DNA from: CAIZWU01 sp942492905
GTDB lineage: Bacteria > Verrucomicrobiota > Verrucomicrobiia > Verrucomicrobiales > V1-33
DNA: 64,000 nt
NCBI GenBank assembly: GCA_942492905.1
Contig: OW818657.1
Span: 1 to 64,000, forward strand
Reading direction: 5' to 3'
Shown here: piece by piece, positions 28,821 through 38,287 of the stretch
Layout of the letters: each line of letters begins with the position of its first letter
How positions within the stretch are numbered: the first letter of the stretch is position 1
The notes under the pieces: model-generated
Database searches by the model: none
Told to the model about the DNA's origin: nothing
What the model saw: only the letters and a program-made list of their open reading frames with translations
Position numbers and translations under genes: made by a program

Positions 28821-29813
28821 ATGTCCTCTTATCCCACGATCGAACCCGCGCTTCACCGGAAGGCGGTGCTGTGGCTGATGGCGGGGACGGCGGCGTGGGG
28901 GCTGAGTTTTCCGGTGCAGAAGATGCTGACGATGCTGCAGCAGGAATTGGTGCCGGCGGCGGGGACATGGTTTTTAACGTCGTGGATCATCTGTCTGCGG
29001 TCGCTGATAGCGGGGGCGGTTTTATTGCTATGGAAGCCGCAGTTGCTGCGAGGGATGACGCGGGAGGAAGTGCGGCAGGGGCTGCTGCTGGGCCTGATCG
29101 GCGGACTGGGACTGGTTTTGCAGGCGGATGGCCTGGCCCACACCAGTGCGTCCACCAGTGCCTTCCTGACCCAGGCCTACTGCGTGATCCTGCCGATGTG
29201 GCACTGCTTTTCCCGACGTATCGCCCCGGAATGGCGGCTGGTGTTCTGCACCGGGCTGGTGTTGTGGGGAATTTCGATTTTGTCAGGATTCAACTGGCGG
29301 ACCCTGCACATGGGACGGGGCGAATGGGAGACGCTGGGCGCGGCGGCGGCGTTTACGTTGCAGATCATCCTGCTGGAGCGGCCCCGCTACCGGGTGAACC
29401 GGGCGATGCCGGTGACCCTGCTGATGTTCCTGGGCTTTGCGGCATGGTCGGCCCCGGTGGCCGTGATGGCAGCCCCGCAATTAGGCGATCTCTGGCGGGT
29501 GGTGGCGTCGCCGGCAGCGGTGGCCCATCTGGGGGTGCTGGCGCTGGCCTGCACGGTCTTTGCCTATGGCATCATGAATCTGTGGCAACCCAAAGTCTCC
29601 GCCACCGAAGCCGGACTGATCTATTGCATCGAGCCGGTCTGCGCCGCCGTGTATGCCCTCTTCCTGCCCGGGATTCTCTCCCGCTGGACGGGCGTTTCCT
29701 ATCCCAATGAAATCCTGACCTCGACTCTGATCAGCGGGGGCCTGCTGATCACCGCGGCCAACGTGCTTCTTCAAATCAAGTGGAACCCGAAGCCCCTGCC
29801 TCCCGGCCCCTGA
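28821..29813 (+). CDS. EamA/DMT-family transporter
   Basis: This 330-residue protein has ten predicted membrane helices in two EamA repeats. The N-terminus reads AVLWLMAGTAAWGLSFPVQK, the usual first helix of drug/metabolite transporters, and the second repeat includes LGVLALACTVFAYGIMNLWQP. It probably exports a metabolite or amino acid, but the substrate is unknown. It lies 11 bases upstream of folP on the same strand, so they are likely co-transcribed. Confidence 0.88.
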   Translation: MSSYPTIEPALHRKAVLWLMAGTAAWGLSFPVQKMLTMLQQELVPAAGTWFLTSWIICLRSLIAGAVLLLWKPQLLRGMTREEVRQGLLLGLIGGLGLVLQADGLAHTSASTSAFLTQAYCVILPMWHCFSRRIAPEWRLVFCTGLVLWGISILSGFNWRTLHMGRGEWETLGAAAAFTLQIILLERPRYRVNRAMPVTLLMFLGFAAWSAPVAVMAAPQLGDLWRVVASPAAVAHLGVLALACTVFAYGIMNLWQPKVSATEAGLIYCIEPVCAAVYALFLPGILSRWTGVSYPNEILTSTLISGGLLITAANVLLQIKWNPKPLPPGP

Positions 29814-29824
29814 CTTCCTCCCCC

Positions 29825-30694
29825 ATGCTCTGGCGCACCGCTTCCCGCTCTTTTGATCTGACATCCCGTGGCCTGATCATGGGGGTGCTGAATGTCACCC
29901 CGGATTCCTTCTCGGATGGTGGCCGGTATTTTGATCCCACGGAAGCCATTGCCAAAGGACTGCAGATGGTGGCGGATGGCGCGGATATTCTGGATATCGG
30001 CGGCGAGAGCACACGGCCGGGCGCCACTCCGGTGGACGCAGAGGAAGAACTGCGGCGCATCCTGCCGGTCATCACCGGGCTGAGGGCCCAGAGCAGGGTG
30101 CCGATTTCCATCGATACCATGAAGGCCCGGGTGGCGGCGGCGGCGATGGAAGCGGGGGCCGATATCATCAATGACATCTCCGGCCTGCAGCACGATCCTG
30201 ACATGGCCCGCGTCGCGGCGGAAACCGGAGCCGGCCTCGTCCTGATGCACCTGCGCGGCACTCCGCGCACGATGCAGCAGCATCCGGAGTACACCGATGT
30301 GGTGGCGGAGGTGCGCGACCGCCTGCTTGCCGCCTATGACGAAGCGGTCGCCGCCGGGGTGGCTCCGGAGTGCCTCGCCTTCGACCCTGGGATCGGCTTC
30401 GGTAAAACCCTGGAGCACAATCTCGCCCTGCTGCGCGCCCTGCCGGAATTCCAGATCCACGGCCGCCCCGTCCTGCTGGGGGTGAGCCGCAAATCCTTCA
30501 TCGGCAAGCTGCTGGGAAATGCCGATCCTCTCGCCCGCGAGGCGCCCACCACCGCGCTCACCGCCTGGTCGCGCCAGCACGGCGTGCGCATCCTCCGGGT
30601 CCATGCCGTGAAGGAAAATGCCCAGGCCCTGCGGATGATGGAGGCAATTCTGGGGGAAGGCAGAACCGGTGGACTTCCGGAAAAGCAGCTGTGA
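29825..30694 (+). CDS. folP: Dihydropteroate synthase
   Basis: This 289-residue cytosolic TIM-barrel enzyme joins 4-aminobenzoate to dihydropterin diphosphate in folate synthesis. The pterin-binding signatures are present: MGVLNVTPDSFSDGG near the N-terminus, then DILDIGGESTRPGA, ISIDTMKA, DIINDISGL, LMHLRGTP, DPGIGFGK, and GVSRKSFIG. I chose the ATG at 29825, 11 bases after the transporter stop, because a longer frame begins inside that gene. All catalytic parts look intact. Confidence 0.95.
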   Translation: MLWRTASRSFDLTSRGLIMGVLNVTPDSFSDGGRYFDPTEAIAKGLQMVADGADILDIGGESTRPGATPVDAEEELRRILPVITGLRAQSRVPISIDTMKARVAAAAMEAGADIINDISGLQHDPDMARVAAETGAGLVLMHLRGTPRTMQQHPEYTDVVAEVRDRLLAAYDEAVAAGVAPECLAFDPGIGFGKTLEHNLALLRALPEFQIHGRPVLLGVSRKSFIGKLLGNADPLAREAPTTALTAWSRQHGVRILRVHAVKENAQALRMMEAILGEGRTGGLPEKQL

Positions 30695-30725
30695 GAAGCA
30701 TGGCCTGCCAGCGGTATTAAGGGAC

Positions 30726-33500
30726 ATGGCCTGCCTTAAAACCATCATCGCCCTGACTGTTTTCGTGGGGCCCGCCGCCTTGACGGCCACCGAGCTGACC
30801 CTGCGGGGCAAAACATTTACTTTTCCGGACGACTACACCCTGTCCGAAGCGGCCCTGCCCCCCCTGGTGGAACGGCCGATCGAAGCCAGCTTTGATGATC
30901 AGGGGCGGCTCTACCTGACCGAATCCTCCGGCAGCAATGAACCGGCTGCCGAACAGCTGAAAAAGCAACCGCACCGCGTGCTGCGGCTGGCCGACTCCGA
31001 TGGCGATGGCGTCTTCGACCAGCGCACGGTGTTCGCGGAAAACCTGATGTTCCCGGAGGGCTGCCTCTGGCATGAAGGCTCGCTGTACGTGGCGGCTCCT
31101 CCGCAGATCTGGAAACTCACCGATGCTGATGGCGACGGAATCGCGGAGCAGCGTGACGTCTGGTTTGATGGGAAAACCCTGACCGGTTGTGCCAATGACC
31201 TGCACGGCCCTTATGCAGGCCCTGACAAAAAGCTCTACTGGTGCAAAGGAGCCTTTGCCTCGCAGACCTACGACCTGCCCGGTCAGCCGGGGTGGACCAC
31301 CACGGCGTCCCATGTGTTCCGGGCCACCCCGGGGCCGAAGGGTCCGGAAAACATCGAACCGGTCTTCACGGCGGGCATGGACAATCCGGTCGGCCTCGCC
31401 TGGACCGCGGAAGGCGCTCTGATCGTGAACGGCACCTTTTTCCAACATCCCGGCGGCGGGCAGCGCGATGGCCTGATCCACGCCGTGCGCGGCGGGGTCT
31501 GGGGGAAGGACCATGATGTCCTGGCCGGCCATCCCCGCACCGGAGCGTTGATGCCGCCGATGACCCACCTCGGTCCCGCGGCCCCCTGTGGCATGATCCG
31601 TTATGGGCGGGATCTCCTGGTGTGCCAGTTCAACCTGCGCAAGGTCAGCCGCCACACCCTGCATCCGGAAGGAGCCAGCTACCGGACAGATGATCGTGAT
31701 TTCCTGGCCTGCGATCACCCTGATTTCCACCCCACCGATGTGATCCAGGACCCGGACGGCAGTGTGCTCATCATCGACACGGGCGGTTGGTACAAACTGT
31801 GTTGCCCCACCTCCCAGCTGGCCAAACCCAACGTGCTCGGTGCCGTCTACCGGTTGCGGAAAAAGGGAGGGGAAGTCCCGCTGCTGGCCCCTGCCCCGCT
31901 GCGTCCGGCCCTGTCCCATCCCGACACCCCGGCGCTAATTGAGGCCCTCACCGCGGCAGATCCTCACATCCGCCGGGAGGCCGCGGCCCTGCTGGGCAAG
32001 GAACGCGTCCGGGAGGGCGTGCCTGCTCTGCTGGAAGCCCTCGCCCACACCGGCGGGGACCGGTTTCTATTCCACGCCTACACCTACGCTCTGTTGGAAA
32101 TCGGGGACCCTGCACCGACCCGCCGGGGCTTGGTTCACGCCAATCCGCTAGTTCAGGCCGGGGCCTTGTATGCGCTGGAACAGATGAAATCCGGCGGGAT
32201 CACGGCGGCGGAACTACTGCCCTTGTTGAACACGACGGACGCGACGCTGGGCGCAGCCGGACTCTTTGTGCTGGGGCGGCACCGCGACTGGGCAGCCGGA
32301 GCCCTGCCATGGTTGAACGAGCAATTGGCGCTCCCGCCCAAGGAGGCGAGCCCGCTGCTGGGCGAGGCGCTGGGTCTGCTCGGGGCAGCACCGGCCATCC
32401 GCGATTTGATCGGTCAGGAACTCGACCGGACCTCCCGCCCTGACACGCAAACCCGGTTGCTCGAAGTGATGGCCGGACTGAGTCCAAAGGCGCTGCCGGA
32501 TTCCTGGAAAACACCCCTCGCCCGGCTGCTGGAAAATGGAACCGCGGCCACCGTTGTGCCAGTGCTCGATATTCTGGGCAAACTTACCGCGGCTGACCGG
32601 ACCGGTTTTGCACCCGCCCTGACACAACTGGCGGGAGCCGCCCGGACCAGCCCCCGCCTCCGTCTGCAGGCGCTTGCCACTCTCCCCACGGCAACTCTCG
32701 ACGAAACCCATTTCAGCTTCATCCTCGCCTCCCTGGAGCAGCCGGCGACGCGCACCGCCGCCGCCGCCCTGCTCTCCACCCGCCAATATGAAGCCACCCA
32801 ACTCCGGCGCCTCGCGGCCCTTTTCGCCGCCGCCGGCGTGCTGGAGCGGCCCCTCCTGTTGAAGGCCTTCTCCGGTGAATCCGATGAAGCGGCCGGGCTG
32901 GCCCTTGTGGCCGCGCTGGATGCCAGTGCTGCGCTCGCCGCCACCCCGCCGGACAGCCTGCGCGCGACATTTGAAAAGTTCCCGGACTCCGTGCGGCAGG
33001 CTCTCAAGCTGGCGCAGGCCAAACACGTGGCTCCGGACCAGAACGCCCGGCTGGATGCCTTGGAAAAGGACCTGCCGGCGGGCGATATCGAGCGCGGCTC
33101 CGTGGTTTTCCAAACCGCCAAGGCCGCCTGCGCCACCTGCCACCCCATCGGTTATAAAGGCGGTCACGTGGGGCCGGATCTCAGCAAGGTTGGCGCCATC
33201 CGCACCCGGCGGGATCTGCTGGAAGCGATTGTTTATCCCCACGCCAGTTTTGTCCGCAGCTACGAACCGGTGCAGCTCACCCGGCAGGACGATTCCATCG
33301 TTTATGGCATCGTGACCAATCAGGGGACAGAAAGCGTCACCCTGACCGTGGGAGCCGCCGCGCCGGAAGTCCGGGTGCCGCAGGCCGACATCAAGTCCCT
33401 CACCCCGGGCCAATTTTCCCTGATGCCGCAGGGACTGGACCTGATTCTGACGCCGCAGGAACTGGCAGATGTGGTGACATTTCTGCAGTCCCAACGCTGA
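30726..33500 (+). CDS. PVC-type exported haem protein with beta-propeller and HEAT-like repeats
   Basis: This 924-residue protein has a signal peptide (MACLKTIIALTVFVGPAALTA). The N-terminal half is a beta-propeller of the membrane-bound dehydrogenase/PVC type, with two calcium-like loops (DSDGDGVFD, DADGDGIAE) and a MFPEGC segment. The middle is helical HEAT-like repeats. The C-terminus is a cytochrome c domain with one haem motif CATCH (802-806) and the family-typical DLLEAIVYPHASF and VRVPQADIKS. Such proteins are abundant in Planctomycetota and Verrucomicrobiota and are thought to oxidise sugars or polymers in the periplasm; the substrate is unproven. The start at 30726 was chosen for the signal peptide; the next gene is a Gfo/Idh oxidoreductase. 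Confidence 0.88.
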   Translation: MACLKTIIALTVFVGPAALTATELTLRGKTFTFPDDYTLSEAALPPLVERPIEASFDDQGRLYLTESSGSNEPAAEQLKKQPHRVLRLADSDGDGVFDQRTVFAENLMFPEGCLWHEGSLYVAAPPQIWKLTDADGDGIAEQRDVWFDGKTLTGCANDLHGPYAGPDKKLYWCKGAFASQTYDLPGQPGWTTTASHVFRATPGPKGPENIEPVFTAGMDNPVGLAWTAEGALIVNGTFFQHPGGGQRDGLIHAVRGGVWGKDHDVLAGHPRTGALMPPMTHLGPAAPCGMIRYGRDLLVCQFNLRKVSRHTLHPEGASYRTDDRDFLACDHPDFHPTDVIQDPDGSVLIIDTGGWYKLCCPTSQLAKPNVLGAVYRLRKKGGEVPLLAPAPLRPALSHPDTPALIEALTAADPHIRREAAALLGKERVREGVPALLEALAHTGGDRFLFHAYTYALLEIGDPAPTRRGLVHANPLVQAGALYALEQMKSGGITAAELLPLLNTTDATLGAAGLFVLGRHRDWAAGALPWLNEQLALPPKEASPLLGEALGLLGAAPAIRDLIGQELDRTSRPDTQTRLLEVMAGLSPKALPDSWKTPLARLLENGTAATVVPVLDILGKLTAADRTGFAPALTQLAGAARTSPRLRLQALATLPTATLDETHFSFILASLEQPATRTAAAALLSTRQYEATQLRRLAALFAAAGVLERPLLLKAFSGESDEAAGLALVAALDASAALAATPPDSLRATFEKFPDSVRQALKLAQAKHVAPDQNARLDALEKDLPAGDIERGSVVFQTAKAACATCHPIGYKGGHVGPDLSKVGAIRTRRDLLEAIVYPHASFVRSYEPVQLTRQDDSIVYGIVTNQGTESVTLTVGAAAPEVRVPQADIKSLTPGQFSLMPQGLDLILTPQELADVVTFLQSQR

Positions 33501-33665
33501 GGAAGGGCGCGGTTCCAGGCGGCCGGCATCACCCGAATGGGCTACGGATTCGCGGGGCCACCGGGGTTGAATGATCTTGCCTTCCTCCTTCGTTACCAAC
33601 TATGCTCCCAGTCCGGCACCGGACGCCGGACCCTTCTGCAATTCCACCCTATCTATTATAATTCA

Positions 33666-35126
33666 ATGTCTTCCCTGATCCTACCCAGTCGCCGCCGCTT
33701 CCTCCAGGGCGGTCTTGCCGGAGCCGCCGGCCTCGCCCTCTCCTCCCAGATGTGGGCCCGCTCCATCGGAGCCAACGACGACATCCGCCTTGGGTTCATC
33801 GGTCTGGGCAAAGGCGGTGGCGGCCGTGGGGCCGGACATGTCGGTGACTTCGGCAAGAAAAAGGGCTGCCGGGTCGCGGCCATCTGTGATGCGGATACAG
33901 CGGTGCTGGACGCCATGAAAAAGAAGCTCGAGGGCCAGGCCGTCGAGTATTACCAGGACTACCGGAAGCTCCTCGAAAACAAGGATATCGACGCGGTCAT
34001 CATCGCCACGCCGAACCATACCCACACCTTCCTCGCCATCGCCGCCATGCAGGCCGGCAAACATGTCTTTGTGGAAAAACCGGTCTCCCACAACATGTGG
34101 GAAGGCCGCAAGCTGGTGGAACATGCCGCCAAACATCCGGAACTGATCGTGCAGCACGGCATGCAACGCCGGTCCGATGACGCTTGGCTCAAGATCCAGG
34201 AGTTCATCAAAACCGGAACCATCGGCAAGGCGGTGGTCTCCCGGGGCTTCTGTTATAAAAAGCGTGAGGACATCGGCAAAGTCGCCTCCGCCGGCCCGGC
34301 CCCTGCCACGGTGGACTACAATCTCTGGTGCGGTCCCCGCGAAATGGCTCCGGTGCAGCGGAAGAGCTTCCACTACGACTGGCACTGGCAGTGGCCTTAC
34401 GGCAACGGCGACATCGGCAACCAGGGCCCCCACCAGCTCGACGTGGCCCGCTGGCTGGTCGGCGACCCCATGGCCTGCCCGGAAAATGTGCTCAGCATCG
34501 GCGGCCGGTTTGGTTATGATGACGATGCCACCACCGCCAACACCCAAATCGCCTTCTACGATTTCAAACCCGTGCCCGTGATCTTCGAGGTGCGCGGTCT
34601 CCCGGAAAAGGACATGAACTTCCGGGGACGCCTCTCCAACTACAAAGGCATCGGCGTCGGCAACGTGATCGAATGCGAAGGCGGCTGGGTGGCTGAAGGC
34701 AAGGCCTACGACAAGGCCGGCAAAGAAGTCGCCAAGTTCGAGAAAAACGAAGGCGCCAAACACCAGGACCGCTTCCTCGCCTCCATCCGCAGCGGCAAAC
34801 AGGAAATCACCCACAATGCCCTCACCGGCCACCTCTCCGCAGCGCTGGCCCACATGGCCAACCACAGCTACCGCGTCGGGGCCGAAACCACCATCGACGC
34901 CATCAAGGCGAAGATTGGCAGCAATGCGCTGTTCACCGAAACCTTCGACCGCATGATCACCCATCTCACCGATAACAAAATTGAGCTGGCCAGCATCAAG
35001 CCCGTGCTCGGTGCCTCCCTCACCTTTGATCCGGTGAAGGAAGTCTACACCGGCGAAAACGCGGAAGCGGCCAACAAGTTCAACATGGACAGCTACCGCG
35101 AAGGCTTCACCATCCCGAACGCCTGA
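33666..35126 (+). CDS. Tat-exported Gfo/Idh/MocA family oxidoreductase
   Basis: About 486 residues. A twin-arginine signal (SRRRFLQGGLAGAAGLALSS) targets it, folded with cofactor, to the periplasm. The Rossmann domain follows (IRLGFIGLGKGGGGRGAGH with a Gly-rich NAD(P) loop), then VIIATPNHTHT and the family catalytic Lys in VFVEKPVSHN. The C-terminal alpha/beta domain carries HWQWPYGNGDIGNQGPHQLD. These enzymes act on sugars or sugar derivatives using bound NADP. I chose the ATG at 33666 because it starts at the Tat signal. It lies 165 bases after the PVC haem gene and ends at a clear terminator. Confidence 0.9.
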   Translation: MSSLILPSRRRFLQGGLAGAAGLALSSQMWARSIGANDDIRLGFIGLGKGGGGRGAGHVGDFGKKKGCRVAAICDADTAVLDAMKKKLEGQAVEYYQDYRKLLENKDIDAVIIATPNHTHTFLAIAAMQAGKHVFVEKPVSHNMWEGRKLVEHAAKHPELIVQHGMQRRSDDAWLKIQEFIKTGTIGKAVVSRGFCYKKREDIGKVASAGPAPATVDYNLWCGPREMAPVQRKSFHYDWHWQWPYGNGDIGNQGPHQLDVARWLVGDPMACPENVLSIGGRFGYDDDATTANTQIAFYDFKPVPVIFEVRGLPEKDMNFRGRLSNYKGIGVGNVIECEGGWVAEGKAYDKAGKEVAKFEKNEGAKHQDRFLASIRSGKQEITHNALTGHLSAALAHMANHSYRVGAETTIDAIKAKIGSNALFTETFDRMITHLTDNKIELASIKPVLGASLTFDPVKEVYTGENAEAANKFNMDSYREGFTIPNA

Positions 35127-35144
35127 TTCCTGACCTTTGATACG

Positions 35145-35181
35145 GGGGCGGTTCCGGTGGCAAACCGGGCCGCCCCTTTTT
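35145..35181 (+). terminator. Rho-independent terminator after the Gfo/Idh gene
   Basis: A strong hairpin pairs ggggcgg (35145-35151) with ccgcccc (35170-35176), with inner pairing ccggt/accgg, and is followed by TTTTT. It lies 18 bases after the oxidoreductase stop and separates that gene from the FGE-like lipoprotein gene. Confidence 0.85.
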
Positions 35182-35236
35182 ATGGAGAGGGAGCGCGAAT
35201 CGAAAGTCCTCGCTTCTTTTCCCCACTGCCGCCCCC

Positions 35237-36262
35237 ATGAAACCTCACTTTCCTCTCCTGCTGGTCCTCGCTTTGGCAGGCTGCGAAAAACCCGCCAAAC
35301 CGGCAGATATCGACCGCAGTAATCCTCATGCCACCACGGAATCCAGCGCTCCTGCGCCTTCGGAAAAACCGGCCGGCATGGTGTGGATTCCCGGGGGGAC
35401 CTTCACCATGGGGTCCGACGACAAGCCCGTCGAAAATCCGGCGCACCGGGTGGTGCTGGAGGGCTTCTGGATGGATGAAACGGAAATCACCAATGCCCAG
35501 TTCGGTGCTTTTGTGAAAGCCACTGGATATGTGACCTCCGCGGAAAAAACCCCGAAGAAGGAAGATTTTCCGGAGGAGATCCGGGCACAGATTGATGAGT
35601 CCATGCTCCAGCCGGGCGCCAATAATTTCCGCCCCACCTCGGAACCGGTGCCACTCGATAACGAACTGGCGTGGTGGGAATACATGAAGGGCGCGTCCTG
35701 GCGCAAGCCGATGGGCCCGGCCGGTCCGGACGCGAGGGACAGCGATCCCGTGGTCTGCGTGAACTGGGAGGATGCCTCGGCCTACGCCAAATGGGCGGGG
35801 AAACGGCTCCCTACCGAAGCCGAGTGGGAATTTGCCGCCCGCGGTGGGTTGTCCGGGAAAAAGTATGTCTGGGGCGATGAAATGAAACCAGGCGGCCAAT
35901 GGATGATGAATATCTGGCAGGGCGAATTCCCTGCGAAGAACGCTGCCGAGGATGGCTTTCCGGCACTCGCCCCCGTCAAATCCTTTCCGCCGAACGGATA
36001 TGGCCTTTACGAAATGGCCGGCAATGCCTGGGAGTGGACCGCCGACTGGTATGACAGCGGCTATTACGCCAGCAGTCCGGAGTACAACCCCAAAGGCCCG
36101 GCCCCCTCCGCCGACAATCACCAGGGCCAGCCCAGCAAGCTGATGCGCGGTGGCTCGTGGCTGTGCAATGATTGTTATTGCGAAGGGTACCGCCCTTCGG
36201 CCCGCCAGTTCACCACTCCGGACACCGCGTCAAACCATCTTGGCTTCCGCTGTGTGAAGTGA
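35237..36262 (+). CDS. Formylglycine-generating enzyme (FGE/SUMF1) family lipoprotein
   Basis: This 341-residue protein has a lipoprotein signal (LLLVLALAGC, Cys at about 16), so it should be membrane-anchored on the envelope side. The FGE-sulfatase fold is complete: MVWIPGGTFTMGSDD, DETEITNAQFGAFV, VNWEDASAYAKWAG, RLPTEAEWEFAARG, NGYGLYEMAGNAWEWTADWY and the catalytic region RGGSWLCNDCYCEGYRPSAR. Cys310 and Cys315 have the spacing of the two copper-binding cysteines of known FGEs; an extra Cys313 lies between them. It would convert the sulfatase Cys to formylglycine using O2 and Cu(I), for example in the sulfatase at 19067-20581, but acting on folded exported targets is untested. Some homologues are not true FGEs. 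Confidence 0.85.
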   Translation: MKPHFPLLLVLALAGCEKPAKPADIDRSNPHATTESSAPAPSEKPAGMVWIPGGTFTMGSDDKPVENPAHRVVLEGFWMDETEITNAQFGAFVKATGYVTSAEKTPKKEDFPEEIRAQIDESMLQPGANNFRPTSEPVPLDNELAWWEYMKGASWRKPMGPAGPDARDSDPVVCVNWEDASAYAKWAGKRLPTEAEWEFAARGGLSGKKYVWGDEMKPGGQWMMNIWQGEFPAKNAAEDGFPALAPVKSFPPNGYGLYEMAGNAWEWTADWYDSGYYASSPEYNPKGPAPSADNHQGQPSKLMRGGSWLCNDCYCEGYRPSARQFTTPDTASNHLGFRCVK

Positions 36263-36283
36263 GGACCACTGGTTTCAAGGCAC

Positions 36284-38210
36284 TCAAGGAGCCTTGACCC
36301 CAAGGGATCCCAAAGATCCCGGCCGGTAGCGGAAAACCTGCCGTGTATAGGGGCCATCCATGCCGGGAAGCGTGGCCTGATGTTCAAAAAGGTCCGGACT
36401 GCGCACCAGCGCCATCACTCTGGGCCGCACCGAATCCGCAAACTCCGGCGCGCCTAAATGCACGAAGAGTGGTTTTTGTTTGGCGTCGGCTTCGGCGAGA
36501 TATTTTTCTGAATTGGTCAGGATCATCGGACGGCAGCGGCAGCACCGCCGGATCATAGGCGCGGGTGGTCATGACGATGTCGATGGTCATCACCTCATCA
36601 ATCCTCGGATCGGAGGCAAGGCTGACCGGTCGGGTGAGTTTGGTGCCTTCGCGCATTTGTTCGATGGGGTGTTGCCGCAATAACCGGACCGCCTTGGCGT
36701 TGTGCATGACAAGAAAACCCACCGACAAAAAAAGGATCACGCCCGATTGGCGGAGTGGCAGAAAAAGCATGCCTGAAGCCACCAACACCAAACCCACCAA
36801 GGCCGGGAACAGATACCAGGAATAGATGAATCCGCCCGATACCTGGGACTGCAAAACAAACAGCGGTGCGTGCAGGAGCAGAGCCGGCAGCATCCAACGG
36901 ATAATCCCGCCCTTCGCCCACCAGCCTGCGGCTCCCAGCACCATCGCGAGAACCATCAGGAAAACCCCGGTCTCCCGGAACCAGGGGACCGCCGCCTGTT
37001 CCCACGACCAGCACAACGGATTCCCCTCGGCCCAAGGCCGCCACGGCATGCCGGTGAAGAGCCATGCCGCCGCATCGGGATACCACGCCAACGGCATGGG
37101 GCCCTGCATGCGCGGGGACTTCAGGTAGAACATCAAGGGCTGCACCAACGGCAGCATCAACAGGGTGCACAAAACGGCTCCGAACGCACAGGCGGTGAGC
37201 CAACGGCCCGCCTGCCCCTGCCGCCACGCCCGCGATGGGCCCTTGAGGAAAAGGATCAAGCCTGCAGCCGAGACATTCAGCGCTATCAGGAGATGCAGCG
37301 CGCCCGGATAAGACCACAAAATCAAAAACTGGGCAAATCCATAACCGATCCACCACCGCCACCTTCCCGTCTGGGTGGCCCGGATCAGGCAGCCCAGCGC
37401 CAGCGGGGTGAAGAGCAGCAAAAATCCATATCCCCGCGATTCCACACCATATCGCACAAACCACGGATGCACCGCCATCAACACCACCGCGAGGCCGCCC
37501 ACCGCCGGTTTCCCCAGCACCCAACCCACCCAGGCCAAGGCCGCCAGTCCCAGCAGACCGGCCACAAATACCGGCAGCCGCATGGCCCGTTCATCAAAAT
37601 AAAATCCTTCAGACCGGGTCAGATCGCGCGCGAAGGCAGTGTGGCTGAGGCGCGACAGCACGCTGTTCAACGGATGGTTGTTGGGATCACGATAACGGAA
37701 AACCGTCTCCAGCCACGACATCCCGTCGAATTCCAGTTTCCCCTCCTTGTTCCGTTCGAATTGGCCCACCACACTTTTGCGCAGGGTGGCATCCTCGTCT
37801 CCCCAGAGGCTCAGGTCGAGTCGCGGGGCATTGGCGAAACCGCTGTAAAGCATCACCAATCCGGTGACGGCCATGAGCACGCGGCGCGGGGTCTGGCCGG
37901 GGTCCGGGGGCAGCAGGCCGGCCTGCGGCACGGGACGCACCAGCCATCGGGTGCCCAGCAGCAGGAGCACCGCCAGCGCAACGCCCCCCTGCGCCGCCTT
38001 GGGAAGCCAGTGCGCCACATAATCCGCCGTACCCGCGGCGTGGCCGGCGGCATGGGCTTCCGCCAGCTTCGCGGCGGCCTTGACGGCCCGGGGGCCGGGC
38101 TTGGCGAGGAAAGCCAGGGCCACTCCCGCGAGGATCACCCACATGACAAACCACCGCTGCTCCCGGCTCGGGGAAACGATCACCGCTCGGACTCGGTTCA
38201 GAAAGGACAT
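36284..38210 (-). CDS. Multi-pass membrane glycosyltransferase (GT39/PMT-like), frameshifted near the 3' end
   Basis: The intact first frame gives about 608 residues with 10 or more membrane helices and the acidic first-loop motif LSLWGDEDAT expected for lipid-linked sugar glycosyltransferases of the GT39/GT-C type, which work at the periplasmic face. The frame ends in poor sequence after DDPDQFRK. Another frame restarts in continuity with KYLAEADAKQKPLFVHLG and runs to a stop at 36284. A single extra T in the T5 run (36503-36507) explains it; removing it gives one continuous protein of about 640 residues. This may be a sequencing error or a real mutation. The start at 38210 (MSFLNRVRAV) is preferred over a GTG 18 bases earlier. 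Confidence 0.72.
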
Positions 38211-38244
38211 CACCCATTTCTGCCGCACCCCCGGCCCGGCTGCA

Positions 38245-38272
38245 ATTTGTCATTTGTCATTTGTCATTTGTC
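38245..38272. repeat. Tandem heptamer repeat (ATTTGTC)x4
   Basis: Four perfect direct copies of ATTTGTC lie in the 77-base gap between the divergent glycosyltransferase and RfbD-like genes. Because it occupies the shared upstream region, copy-number change could alter promoter spacing. That role is inference. Confidence 0.85.
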
Positions 38273-38287
38273 ACTTCCCTGTGCGCC

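Noticed and set aside
32214..33599. 461-codon minus-strand frame
   Set aside because: It is antisense to the PVC haem protein and lacks any recognised motif.
33681..34964. 427-codon minus-strand frame
   Set aside because: It is the antisense shadow of the other Gfo/Idh gene.
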